From the NCBI GenBank assembly GCA_016182975.1, contig JACPFJ010000006.1:124001-188000 (forward strand): a stretch of DNA of 64,000 nt, written 5' to 3'. The stretch is from Deltaproteobacteria bacterium. GTDB taxonomy: Bacteria; Desulfobacterota; Desulfuromonadia; Geobacterales; Pseudopelobacteraceae. Below the pieces are notes generated by a model. The model ran no database searches, had not been told where the DNA came from, and worked only from the letters and a program-made list of their open reading frames with translations. The translations under genes and the position numbers were made by a program. The stretch's first letter is position 1, and each line of letters begins with the position of its first letter. Of this stretch, positions 1 to 10,331 are shown in pieces.

Positions 1-3000
1 TGTACCCCTTGCGGCGGCAGAGGCACGGAAGTAACGGCATCTGCTTTGCCGCTGCCGCCGGATTGCCGGCCGAGGAAACGCAGGCGTGTCTCGGCAATAC
101 GGGCGGCGTGGCCCCAGGTGAAACGCTCCCGGATAAAGTGACAGGCCGCCGTGCCCCGTCTTCCAACCTCATCAGGGTAGTCAAAAACTTGACGCAGCAG
201 AGAGGAGAGTGCGTCACAATCCGGCTCCGCCAGCCACGGAAACCCAACGGTCTCCAGGTTGCCGACCTGTCTGGTTGCCAGCGGCATCACCACAGCCGGT
301 ATCAGCCAGGCGATCTCCGGAGGGCAGAAATCGAGCGCCGCGCCATACCCGGTTACAACAGGTGCAAGACCGCACGCCATAGCTTCTGCAATCGGCAGGC
401 CAAAACCTTCCCCCCGGTACGGATGAACCAGGCAGTGACAGGCGGTATACAGTGCCGCCATGCGGTCGGTGTCAAGCATGTCTTCCAGATACAGAACCTC
501 GGGATGCGCCGCTACCCGCTGAAAGGAGGCAATCATCTCTCCGGCGGTCTGCCCCTGATAGATGCTGTTACCCCCCATATCCTTAATCACCAGGCAGACA
601 TCATCATCTGCGCTAAATGCCGCGGAATAGGCCGCCAGCAGCAGGTCAATCCCTTTGCGGTGGATCGTTCCCCCCACAAACAGGAAACGGAATTGCTTGT
701 TCGTTGCCAGCGTAAGAGGCGGGACTTCCGGATGGAAGCGGCCTGTTGCCACACCGTTGGGGACCACCTGTACCTTGCCCGCATCCACTCCACTTTGCAG
801 GTAGCAGTCACGCACAAAGGTACTCGGCACCCACAGCTCGTCAACGTTCTCATTGATCTGAGCAACCCAGGACGTGGGAATACTGCCGAATTCCCAGGGC
901 TGAATAACCACCAGCTTTCCCTGTGGCAACGGGCTGAAATCGGGCGGCCATTGGTGGCGGACCGTCACGTCGGCGTGCGCAAGCGGCCGGTGGCGGCACG
1001 CTTCAAGCCTGCTGAAGCGGGGATCGATTGAAGGGGGGAACTCGTCCGGCTGGCTGGGAGAGAACGATATATCAAAACCGCGCTCCAGAAGCTGCAGGCA
1101 GAGCTCGCGGTTGACGAGCGCCAGGGAGTGATGGACAAACAGGCCGCCGTGCCAGGAGATTCGCAGGGTTTGCGGAGATATGGCCGTCACGGCAGAACGC
1201 TTTGCCGCGATGAGGGAAATCCGGCCGGCATCGAGCTGCGTGCCGGACATCATCTCGCGGTAGAGCATTACCAACTGCTCCATATAGCGTTCAAAGGTAT
1301 GGGTCGGTGCAGTCAGATTGTGCCGCATGGCGGCAAGCAGTTCCGGTTTATTGACGAACGTCTTCAGATGGCCGATAAGCGCTTCAAGATCGCAGGGGGG
1401 GTATAGAACACCGTCAGTCCCCTCTGTTATGAATTCCGGGATGCCGCCGATATTGGCGGCAACTACAGGGACCCCCATGGCAAAAAGTTCCGACAGTACC
1501 AGTGTTGGTGCACTCTCTTCCACAAGCGAGGGAATAACCGCCAGATCGATCTGCTGCGCCAGATGCGGGAGTTCCTCATGAGAATAGGCACCATGAAAGG
1601 TGACGATCCCCTTTCTGTCTGCGGTACGGAGATCCTGTTCATAATCGCTGACGCCAAAGCCGTACAGGTGCACCTGAAGCTGGTCCGGGGCAAATGCCTG
1701 GGCTGCGGCCACCAGCATCTGGACCCCCTTGATAGGTATCAGACCGCCGATATAGCCGACCTGAAGCGGCAGTCGCATCGAACGCTCGCGAGCTGTTGCC
1801 ACTACCGGATTCTGCCAAAGCGCATCGGCTGCCGGTGATATCTGATGAATAACGGCAATACGCTTGGGATCGCCACCGTAGCGGATCAGCAGTTCTCTCT
1901 GGCGTTGCGAGACGGCAAGGGTTATCCCGACCCATTGGTTCATCAGGCGCTGCGTTGTCTCGATACGCTTGCGATACCATCCTTCCGACTTCGGATTGCG
2001 GCGGACCGCATCCGATTCCGTCATCGGATCGACCGAATCCCAGGAGATGAGGCCGTTTTTCAGCAGGTACAATTCCGGGTCGATCAGGTGATAATTGTGC
2101 GGGGTGAAGCAAGTCGGGATATTCCGGCTGTGTGTTTCTTCAGCCAGTGAAAAGGACAGGCCGTGAAAGTTGTGGAAGTGGACGATGCCCGGTTTAACCT
2201 GATCCAGCACTCGGCAGAACGCCCTTCTCACGTCCGGATTATCGATCTCCCTTTGCGGGTGGTCGGGGTCGGTAAAGATGGCAGGGCGGTTGATTATACC
2301 GAATAGGCGGATACCCTCTTCCTCGTGAACGCGGAGAGCACACGCCGGTTGTGAAGGGTCACTTTCCAGCGAGGCATAGACGACGGCGACCCGATACCCG
2401 CGTCGCGCCAGCTCCCGGGCAACGGCCCGAGGAAAGGTGGTGCCGCCGCCGGTCTCACGCCAGCCGTACATTACAAACAGGACCGTTTTGTTTCCACATG
2501 CATCGACATCAGGCCCTTTGATTCCGGTCTCCTGCTTCCCGGCATCTAGAACATAATCCGTCAGCCAGCCCGGTCTGAGCGGGCGGGAAACAGCATCTAT
2601 AAAAACGTGATGCCTGGCATTCGGTTCACAACTCATTGCGTGTGACTTTGCCATTTCAATTTCAGTCGTATCCAAAGGCTCCAGGTTGGTGATTAATCCT
2701 ATACGCTTGGCAGCCTGCAAAAACTTGCTACATGTGCCGTCACACCCCCCCATTGCGACTACCGTGATTACATGGGGGTATTCGGTGCACCTTATCAACG
2801 CCTCCAGATTCTCCTGCAAGGCAAGCAGATTGCCCTTTGCAATCATGCAGATATTAACGTAAGAGAGCTCATCCACCGCACCCAGGTATTGGAAGTTAGT
2901 CGAATAGTTGCGGGTGGGCGGCGGAAAGCTGGCGGCATACATCTGCTGAATCTTGAGCGTCTCACGCCGGCTCAGACCGGTATCGCTATTGGCAAAACCC

Positions 3001-4457
3001 TGGGGGTTTTCGTAATACAGACCCAAAAATTGCGGGATATGCTTTATTCTGTAGCTCTGGGCAATCCGGCACCAGAACTCGTAATCACCCGCTGAAATGA
3101 ACTCTTCGCTGAAATAACCGATTTCATCATGAAGGCTCCTGCGCCAGAGCGGCTGCGGCCCCATATGACAACCGGACAACATGATCTCCGGCTCAAACTC
3201 AGGCCTGAGGTGATACCCGCAACGAAGATGCCGGTCAAAGCTCTGATTGGGAAAGTTCGTTACAAAAACATCACCGTACACCAGGGCAACCTCAGATTCC
3301 GCATCCAAACAGGCGGCCATCACTTCAAGGGCGTCATAGCGGTGGCGGTCATCGGAATTGGCGTTGGTAATATAACGGCCGGATGCGGCACGAATGCCAC
3401 GGTTCCAGGCCTGGTAGATGCTCTCCCGTTCTGAGGTGCGGATGTAGCGAATGTTCAGATACCTGGCTTGAAAATCTCTGACGATATCACCCTCTTTTTG
3501 AGAGGAGGCGCTGTCGACTACGACAATCTCGAGTTTGCCCTGAGTGAACAGGGTCTGGTTGAGAAGGTCTTCCAGGCATCCTCGCATGAAGAGTTCAGAA
3601 TTGAAAGTAGAGACGATCGCAGATACTGCGGGGGCGTGAGGGACTGGGGTGTCTGTACGGGGCCTTCTTTCCGACCACTCTTTCAAGGATACCCAATCGG
3701 TGATGGACTCCAGATAATCGGTTACAAAATCCGCAAACTGAGGATTTTTGCCGAGATTGATCATATCAGTCCGGCGTCCTTCGTACCCCGGCGCACTGCA
3801 GATGGGATGCTGACTGCGCTCCATGTACTGCATGAAGAGTTGCGCGCACCTGTCCCATACCTGGTGCTGATCCCAGCGGGTCCCATGTATCACGTGTTTT
3901 GCTATGTTTTCCCGGATCTGCCGTGGCTGAATGCCGGCCCCCATTGCCGCCAGAGGGAACCAGACATCCCACCACGGCGCGCCCAGGCAGAAACCGGCGC
4001 CCAAAAACTCCGGAATCGAGGAGCGTTCGAAAAAGAAATAATCCCTTCCTTTGAAAAACTGCTCCCTGGCCTCATCTTCCAGGTTATCGACGTCGGACCT
4101 CGATCCGAACAGGAAAGATTTGGGGGGTTGTGCGCACATGTATGCCGCAAGCGGGATACCTGGTGTGAAATGTATGTCGGCGTTGACGATGCCGCATAGC
4201 CTGGCGTCGGTTGCGTAAAGAGCGGATAGCAGATCGTCTATGAAAACCAGAGGCTTCTGGAAGAGGGCTTTACCGGTGCGAGAGGTCTCCAAAAACCTAA
4301 CTTTGGGAAATGAATCTGCCAACTGAGATATTTCTTCGCGGGTATTGATTGAAATGACGTCAAGCCCTGCGTCGAACCACGTGTCGACAGACAGCCGGTG
4401 GACCTCGATATCCATGGGGGGTATGCTGGTAGCGACAATAATTTTTTCCTGCGTCAT
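1..4457 (-). CDS. giant multi-module glycosyltransferase (N-terminal domain + GT2 + two GT4 modules), truncated by the window edge
   Basis: Open frame from ATG at 4457 (MTQEKIIVATSIPPMDIEVHRLSVDTWFDAG...) running to position 1 without a stop. Frame checked at 3419, 2219 and 5 (same phase). GT2 text SAIVSTFNSELFMRGCLEDLLNQTL..., GT4 text VGYIGGLIPIKGVQML...PSLVEESAPTLVLSELFAMGVPVVA and FVGGTIHRKGIDLLL...GEGFGLPIAEAMACG. Absent from the ORF track because no stop lies in the window. Confidence 0.9.
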   Translation of the reverse strand, partial: MTQEKIIVATSIPPMDIEVHRLSVDTWFDAGLDVISINTREEISQLADSFPKVRFLETSRTGKALFQKPLVFIDDLLSALYATDARLCGIVNADIHFTPGIPLAAYMCAQPPKSFLFGSRSDVDNLEDEAREQFFKGRDYFFFERSSIPEFLGAGFCLGAPWWDVWFPLAAMGAGIQPRQIRENIAKHVIHGTRWDQHQVWDRCAQLFMQYMERSQHPICSAPGYEGRRTDMINLGKNPQFADFVTDYLESITDWVSLKEWSERRPRTDTPVPHAPAVSAIVSTFNSELFMRGCLEDLLNQTLFTQGKLEIVVVDSASSQKEGDIVRDFQARYLNIRYIRTSERESIYQAWNRGIRAASGRYITNANSDDRHRYDALEVMAACLDAESEVALVYGDVFVTNFPNQSFDRHLRCGYHLRPEFEPEIMLSGCHMGPQPLWRRSLHDEIGYFSEEFISAGDYEFWCRIAQSYRIKHIPQFLGLYYENPQGFANSDTGLSRRETLKIQQMYAASFPPPTRNYSTNFQYLGAVDELSYVNICMIAKGNLLALQENLEALIRCTEYPHVITVVAMGGCDGTCSKFLQAAKRIGLITNLEPLDTTEIEMAKSHAMSCEPNARHHVFIDAVSRPLRPGWLTDYVLDAGKQETGIKGPDVDACGNKTVLFVMYGWRETGGGTTFPRAVARELARRGYRVAVVYASLESDPSQPACALRVHEEEGIRLFGIINRPAIFTDPDHPQREIDNPDVRRAFCRVLDQVKPGIVHFHNFHGLSFSLAEETHSRNIPTCFTPHNYHLIDPELYLLKNGLISWDSVDPMTESDAVRRNPKSEGWYRKRIETTQRLMNQWVGITLAVSQRQRELLIRYGGDPKRIAVIHQISPAADALWQNPVVATARERSMRLPLQVGYIGGLIPIKGVQMLVAAAQAFAPDQLQVHLYGFGVSDYEQDLRTADRKGIVTFHGAYSHEELPHLAQQIDLAVIPSLVEESAPTLVLSELFAMGVPVVAANIGGIPEFITEGTDGVLYPPCDLEALIGHLKTFVNKPELLAAMRHNLTAPTHTFERYMEQLVMLYREMMSGTQLDAGRISLIAAKRSAVTAISPQTLRISWHGGLFVHHSLALVNRELCLQLLERGFDISFSPSQPDEFPPSIDPRFSRLEACRHRPLAHADVTVRHQWPPDFSPLPQGKLVVIQPWEFGSIPTSWVAQINENVDELWVPSTFVRDCYLQSGVDAGKVQVVPNGVATGRFHPEVPPLTLATNKQFRFLFVGGTIHRKGIDLLLAAYSAAFSADDDVCLVIKDMGGNSIYQGQTAGEMIASFQRVAAHPEVLYLEDMLDTDRMAALYTACHCLVHPYRGEGFGLPIAEAMACGLAPVVTGYGAALDFCPPEIAWLIPAVVMPLATRQVGNLETVGFPWLAEPDCDALSSLLRQVFDYPDEVGRRGTAACHFIRERFTWGHAARIAETRLRFLGRQSGGSGKADAVTSVPLPPQGV

Positions 4458-4486
4458 AGCGGCACTACCCTTGCAATTCTCGAAAT

Positions 4487-7400
4487 TCAAAATTCTTTGG
4501 CGTCTATCAATCCTTGAAGAGCCGCGCTTCCCCGAACATATTTCTTGGAAGCGTGCTTGGTGGCGCCATCAAGGATCCAGTGATAGTTGTCGGTGTCGTA
4601 CTGTCCATGGGTGGCAGACAATCCCAATTTTCTGGCGTCATTTCGCAGCCGGTCCGTGTCTTCATCGTTGTCGTTCCATTCGAAAAGAATAGCCCGCAGC
4701 GAAATTTTGGGAAGCTCCGAGCGATACTCCTCTCTCAGCCTGATCAGCATTCTGATGTTTGCGAGTAGCTTTTCGTAATCAGCTCCATGGGTGGAGTATT
4801 TCAGCATGTTCTCGGTCCCCGGACCACCATGGGCAGAGATGATGATTCTGTTGACCCTGTTTTCGATTATCGCTCTCGAAATAGACTCATTCAGCAACAT
4901 GCCGTTCGTGGCCAGCTCCAGAATCAGATCATCGGATTCTGCGCGGCATTTCTGGATAAAATCGCTGAATCCCTTGTGAAGCAGCGGCTCACCGTAATTG
5001 TACAGGTTCAGCTTGCGAACCTTTTTCAGCATACTCCTGATATTTTTGAACGTCACCTCAAGATCCAGATCTGCTGAGCGCAGCTCCCGGATGATCTTTG
5101 AGTTACAGGAAACGCAGGAATAGTTGCAATTGGCGGTTATCTCCAACTGGATCTCATTGGGCGCCGCATCCGTCAATCGCAACCATTCCTCTTTTTTGCC
5201 GGGTTCATTGATCAATGATGATCTGTTTTCGCATCCGAAGCAGGGTATGCATCCCATGTTCTCATAGAAATCGCCACACATGACGCGGGGGACATCTTCG
5301 GCCCAGATAGCGGCAAGGTCTTTTTCATATATCGAGGCGAAGCCGTTTTTGCCCAAGGGGTCGAAACAACAGGTAGTGACGCTTCCATCGGACAGAATGT
5401 TTAACATCATCTGGGGGAAGTAAAAAAGACAGTAAGGGTTGTAACGGGGAAGAGCCAGCCGGATGAATCTACCCACCGGAGCGGAAATCATCTCACGGAC
5501 AAGCTTGCCAGTTTCGCAATCGGCGAACAATGGCCCAGATAACCTCAATAGGAATTGGACTGGATCCTTTGCAGCCGAATCCAGCCTTTGCAGATCCTCT
5601 TTTGAAACCCCTTCCCCAGAATTTTCCATATACGTTTTGGCCGCAAATTTCAGCTCGGACTCAAGGTTGCAGAGGAAGTTGCTTCCCTCCTGATGTACAT
5701 TCACCATCGAATGTAACTTCGCATATCCCCCCAGCAATTCAAAAAAGGTCCCGAAGTTTTCGGCAAAGGCAAATGGCTGAAGCAAACGAACCAGTTCCAG
5801 AGCACGGGCTGGATTCTGCGAGAGCCGTGCGAAGCGATTCAAAAGCTCGACGCACTGCATCTCCAGCAGGTTTTCGTGGCGGTTGCTCGTCGTGCCGGGG
5901 GTGGCAAAATTGTCGGTTACCCAGAAGGTGGAGTAATCATGCAGGATGGCTGCAACGACAAGCCAGAAATCCCAGGTTGTATCGCCGAATCGGGCATCGC
6001 TGGGGGGTACAACAGCGATGGCTGCTTTGCTGAAAAAGAGGTACTTGCAGAGTCCCCCTGGGGAGACATTTTCGCTCTCAGCGGCAGTACCTGGCGCATC
6101 GAATGACCCAAAGGCAATGCTTCCTCTGGATGCGGCCAGAATGGTCAGGAACAGTTCATTATCGTTGTTGAGGCTGGTGCCGGACGGGATAATCCCGCAG
6201 AGCTCCGATTCCGATTTCGCCAGGGCTTGCAGAAGATCGTCCAGATAACACCCATTCTGCGCATACTGGCTCTGGACAGCTTCGACAAACGAAACCTCTG
6301 GAAAATCATGTCGAAGGACGGCTATTTCTTCGGGCTGATTTACCGAGATGATTTTGATTCCAAGATCCATCCAGGTTGCCAGGGCGGATTTCTGCCCTGC
6401 AATGTTGTCAGTGGTAATGTGTGTGGCAACAGTGACCCGAGGGGCTGATACCGCTGCTTGCGGTTGATTCTCGCGATCAGGGAGGACAGCAGGGATTTCA
6501 TTCAGCTGTTTTTGCCAAAGGACATTATAGGATAACGGTTGCCCAAAATCCCGGTAGCTTTGTTTGGTAATGTTTATCCAACTCCGATTATAGGTTTCTT
6601 CAGGCATATAGTACAGGAAAGGGTCCTGTCGCATCTGCTCGAAGGGCGTAAAACGGTTGATCGTCTCATAGCGGCGAAACAGGTATGGCAATAGCTGATT
6701 AGTCCAGGTGTTTTCTTTGGCGACCACATCGAAACAGTGCAGCGAAAAGGCCTCCGGCTTCATAACCCGGTCGATGTCATCGCAAATGTTGCGGAAGTTA
6801 TCCTCAGATTCTTCGACATGTTCAAGCGCTGAAATGCTGAAGATGAAATCAAAATACTGGCTGGACAGCTCGGCGGAGGACTCACCCATGTACGCCCGCA
6901 CCAAGCGATAGCCATCGGGATGAAGTTCAGTAGGACCGTTCCCGAGTCCCTCCAGCTTGTCGATGTTCCAGCATTCATAATCAGAAGCGATAGCCTTCAA
7001 GACACGCGATTGGCCACCGCCGATCTCCAAAATTCTTGAACCTCTTGGGATGTTGTCGGTGATAAATGTGTAGCAGATCAGATCCTGATACATCTTCAAA
7101 TCGCAGTAATCCATGTCGATGCTCGAACCGAACAGCCTTTTTGCGGAACGGTCAAACCAACTGAAATGGGGGCGTCTCGAATAAGAGAAATAACTGAAAA
7201 CTTCCGGCGTAAGCTCCGGACCAGTCGCGGCTATGATTGTATCCATGCTGATGGTAGGCGGCCGTTGGCTGGGCGCCTCTTGCATAACGGGATAATCCCC
7301 TGCAATGATGCCAAGGACTTCCTGTTCGTACCGTTCCTTGAGAAGATTCGTTTTCTGCGCGGAGTGGTACCGGAATCCCCCCAGAAGCGCATCTACGCCA

Positions 7401-9271
7401 ACTAAACGCGCATAGCCGAAAAAACGGCGCCAAAGCTCGAAATCAGCAGCCAGGCGCCAGGAGGTGTCAAGCATTCCACCGGCTTTGTCCCACAGCGACC
7501 TGCGCCAAAAGGTCGATTCCTGCTGAATATAAAAGTCATTCTTGTCATGGTATAGGATCCGTTCCAGGGACCATTCGGGAACATGATCAAATACGATGGA
7601 GACATTGCCTTCCGCATCCCAGGCAGTAGGGCGCCCTGTTATCCACTCAACCTGCGGCATGGCCCTGAACGCCATTTCCGCCAGATGGAGAGCGCCGGGA
7701 TGGTATTTATCATCGGAATTGAGCCAGGCCATGATTTCGCCAGTTGAACGTCGAAAGCCTTCGTTTATGGCATGGTACTGCCCGCCATCGGGCTTGCTCT
7801 GCCAATATGTCAGATACTTTTCGTACTTTTTGATGATTTCGACCGAGCCATCCGTGCTGCCGCCATCCATTATGATGTATTCAAGGTTGGGATAGTTCTG
7901 AGAAAGGATCGAGTCGATGCATTCCTCAAGGTATTCGGCTTGGTTAAAAGATGGGGTGACTATAGATATTTTAGGGGCTGTTTTTTTTATGAAAACACCG
8001 GGCATCTGGTTCTCAGCCTTTGCAGTTATAGAGTCGTAGAGTTTTTTGTAATTATTTGCCTGAGTTTCAAGGGCAAAATACCTTTCAGACTTGGCACGGC
8101 AAGAATGTCTAATTTCTGCGGGAGCATAGTTAACGCACCATTCGATGGCGTCTGCCAAGCCAGCAACATTTTTTGCAGGAGCCAGATACCCGGTTATTCC
8201 ATGATTTACCATATCAGGGACGCCACCGATATTAAAGGCCGCCACAGGCGTACCACAAGCAAGGGCCTCAACCACTGTATTGGGCAGATTATCTTCAAGA
8301 GAAGGGAGCACAAAAACGTCAGCAGCGTTATAGAGCAAAGCCATCTGCTCTTCATCACTTATATGGCCAAAAGATAGCACCGGGTAGGCGCAGGCATCTT
8401 GTCTGTTGCTATCATAACTGCCGACAACAGCCAGTGTCAGATCTTTGCCACGCCCCGATTCAAACAATTGTGCCAGTGCGTCAAGCAGATAGCTGAAACC
8501 CTTCCTTTTGGTTGCGGTAGAATCGGCACAAAAAAGTACTATCTGTGCATCGGAGGGGATATTCAGCGCGGAGCGGATACTCTGTCTATCAAGAGGCTTG
8601 AAGGTGTTCAGCGGGAAACCGTATGGAATGATTTTGTGGCTAAAACGCCCGAGTAATGAGCTTTTCTCAGAACACATACCGAGCCATCTACTCGGCGTAA
8701 CAACAGTGATGTCCAAGGCTCGATAGCCCTGTTGTTTTAGCGTCCAACCAGAGAATGAAAGGTCTTTTGGGTCATCGGATGCGAGTTGTGGGCAGGCCCC
8801 GCAACTATCGTGATACCTGATACACTCTCCTGCATAATGGCACCCACCGGTAAAGGGATTCATGTCATGGAGAGTCCAGACAATTTTTTTATTTAACAAA
8901 CTACTAGGCATTAGAGATGCGTTGAAAAAACCTGCGACCCAATGCAAGTTTATAATATCCGCAGAGTGAATGATTTCCTGTAACGGTCCCAGAGATATTG
9001 CGGCGTAAAATTCACTAAATAGTTCATTGTCCGCAGACCTCAAAGGATAATTCGCGAGACTTCTCTCCCAGATATTTGTCAGCAGACCCCACCATTTCGC
9101 CGGAGAATTTGAAACTTCAGACGGAAGTGCGTACACACTGTCATCGGAGGTCTTCTTACACATGACAACCATGGACGAATCAACGCCTATTTCCTGCAAC
9201 CCTTTATGTAGACGATAGGCAGCCTTGCCGGCACCACTGAAGTCCATACTGCAAAGATGGACAATTCTCAT
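4487..9271 (-). CDS. five-module fusion: GT4 + GT2 glycosyltransferases + SAM methyltransferase + domain shared with the preceding giant protein + SPASM-like/radical SAM
   Basis: 1607-aa ORF. Probable start MRIVHLCSMDFSGAG at 9271 (ATGA overlap with galE stop). GT2 SIVTPSFNQAEYLEECIDSIL, MT ILEIGGGQSRVLKAI, radical SAM ITANCNYSCVSCNS (CxxxCxxC). Confidence 0.9.
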   Translation of the reverse strand: MRIVHLCSMDFSGAGKAAYRLHKGLQEIGVDSSMVVMCKKTSDDSVYALPSEVSNSPAKWWGLLTNIWERSLANYPLRSADNELFSEFYAAISLGPLQEIIHSADIINLHWVAGFFNASLMPSSLLNKKIVWTLHDMNPFTGGCHYAGECIRYHDSCGACPQLASDDPKDLSFSGWTLKQQGYRALDITVVTPSRWLGMCSEKSSLLGRFSHKIIPYGFPLNTFKPLDRQSIRSALNIPSDAQIVLFCADSTATKRKGFSYLLDALAQLFESGRGKDLTLAVVGSYDSNRQDACAYPVLSFGHISDEEQMALLYNAADVFVLPSLEDNLPNTVVEALACGTPVAAFNIGGVPDMVNHGITGYLAPAKNVAGLADAIEWCVNYAPAEIRHSCRAKSERYFALETQANNYKKLYDSITAKAENQMPGVFIKKTAPKISIVTPSFNQAEYLEECIDSILSQNYPNLEYIIMDGGSTDGSVEIIKKYEKYLTYWQSKPDGGQYHAINEGFRRSTGEIMAWLNSDDKYHPGALHLAEMAFRAMPQVEWITGRPTAWDAEGNVSIVFDHVPEWSLERILYHDKNDFYIQQESTFWRRSLWDKAGGMLDTSWRLAADFELWRRFFGYARLVGVDALLGGFRYHSAQKTNLLKERYEQEVLGIIAGDYPVMQEAPSQRPPTISMDTIIAATGPELTPEVFSYFSYSRRPHFSWFDRSAKRLFGSSIDMDYCDLKMYQDLICYTFITDNIPRGSRILEIGGGQSRVLKAIASDYECWNIDKLEGLGNGPTELHPDGYRLVRAYMGESSAELSSQYFDFIFSISALEHVEESEDNFRNICDDIDRVMKPEAFSLHCFDVVAKENTWTNQLLPYLFRRYETINRFTPFEQMRQDPFLYYMPEETYNRSWINITKQSYRDFGQPLSYNVLWQKQLNEIPAVLPDRENQPQAAVSAPRVTVATHITTDNIAGQKSALATWMDLGIKIISVNQPEEIAVLRHDFPEVSFVEAVQSQYAQNGCYLDDLLQALAKSESELCGIIPSGTSLNNDNELFLTILAASRGSIAFGSFDAPGTAAESENVSPGGLCKYLFFSKAAIAVVPPSDARFGDTTWDFWLVVAAILHDYSTFWVTDNFATPGTTSNRHENLLEMQCVELLNRFARLSQNPARALELVRLLQPFAFAENFGTFFELLGGYAKLHSMVNVHQEGSNFLCNLESELKFAAKTYMENSGEGVSKEDLQRLDSAAKDPVQFLLRLSGPLFADCETGKLVREMISAPVGRFIRLALPRYNPYCLFYFPQMMLNILSDGSVTTCCFDPLGKNGFASIYEKDLAAIWAEDVPRVMCGDFYENMGCIPCFGCENRSSLINEPGKKEEWLRLTDAAPNEIQLEITANCNYSCVSCNSKIIRELRSADLDLEVTFKNIRSMLKKVRKLNLYNYGEPLLHKGFSDFIQKCRAESDDLILELATNGMLLNESISRAIIENRVNRIIISAHGGPGTENMLKYSTHGADYEKLLANIRMLIRLREEYRSELPKISLRAILFEWNDNDEDTDRLRNDARKLGLSATHGQYDTDNYHWILDGATKHASKKYVRGSAALQGLIDAKEF

Positions 9272-10257
9272 GCTAATAATCCCTCTGTTCGCTGCAGCTT
9301 GGAATGCCAATTCCAGGCAGTTGTAATAATATCTTCAAGTGAATCATGAACGGGCCTCCAACCAAGAATCTGTTTCGCCATGCTGGAGCTGCCCACCAGT
9401 ACGGGAGGGTCTCCAAGCCGGCGCAATACGGCCTGAATTGGCACGATTTTTCCGGTTACCTTCTCAACCATTTTCACCACATCATGTACAGAGAAACCTT
9501 GCCCATTTCCAAGGTTCAGGTTAATGCTCTCGCCACCTGACTTCAAATATTCCAAGGCCAGAACATGGGCGTCCGCCAAATCGCTTACATGAATATAATC
9601 CCGGATACATGTACCGTCCGGAGTGTCGTAGTCAGTTCCAAATATGTTCAATATTTTTCGTTTCCCAACAGCCGCATCCAGAGCAAGTGGTATAAGATGC
9701 GTCTCCGGGTTGTGCCATTCACCGATTTCTCCTGCCGGATCAGCCCCGGCCGCATTAAAATATCTCAGAGCAACATACTTCATCTGATAGGCATGGCAAA
9801 AATCGCGAAGCATGGTTTCCACCATCAACTTGCTGCGGCCATAAGGGTTAATTGGGAGTTGTGGATGATCCTCAGAGATCGGAATAGTTTGGGGAATCCC
9901 GTATGTAGCGCACGTTGAGGAGAAGATCATCTTATCCACCCCGGCTTCACGCATCGCTTCCAAGAGATTGAGGGTATTGGCCACATTGTTGCGATAGTAT
10001 TTTGCCGGATCATTAACGGATTCTCCAACATAGGCGAACCCGGCAAAATGCATAACAGCTTGAATAGGGTAGGTAGTGAATACATTTCGAAGAAACGTTT
10101 TGTCGGACAAATCCCCTTCAATAAAGGCACTCCATTTAGCTAGCTCTCGGTGTCCACACGACAAATTATCAAGTACAAGAGGACTATATCCACCACGTGC
10201 AAGTTCTTTTGCCGCGTGAGATCCAATATATCCAGCTCCGCCAGTAACAAATATCAT
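9268..10257 (-). CDS. galE: UDP-glucose 4-epimerase
   Basis: MIFVTGGAGYIGSHAAKELARGGY; YGRSK; extended SDR family. Confidence 0.93.
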   Translation of the reverse strand: MIFVTGGAGYIGSHAAKELARGGYSPLVLDNLSCGHRELAKWSAFIEGDLSDKTFLRNVFTTYPIQAVMHFAGFAYVGESVNDPAKYYRNNVANTLNLLEAMREAGVDKMIFSSTCATYGIPQTIPISEDHPQLPINPYGRSKLMVETMLRDFCHAYQMKYVALRYFNAAGADPAGEIGEWHNPETHLIPLALDAAVGKRKILNIFGTDYDTPDGTCIRDYIHVSDLADAHVLALEYLKSGGESINLNLGNGQGFSVHDVVKMVEKVTGKIVPIQAVLRRLGDPPVLVGSSSMAKQILGWRPVHDSLEDIITTAWNWHSKLQRTEGLLA

Positions 10258-10331
10258 TTACAAATCCTGTACATAACTTTTCAGTGCTCACTAACAATCT
10301 GAGGATTATTCTGCTTGTACGAGTCGTTCAC

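Noticed and set aside
9-1031. 340-aa plus-strand ORF (also 3468-4199)
   Set aside because: Antisense to the giant glycosyltransferase frame; no recognisable family.
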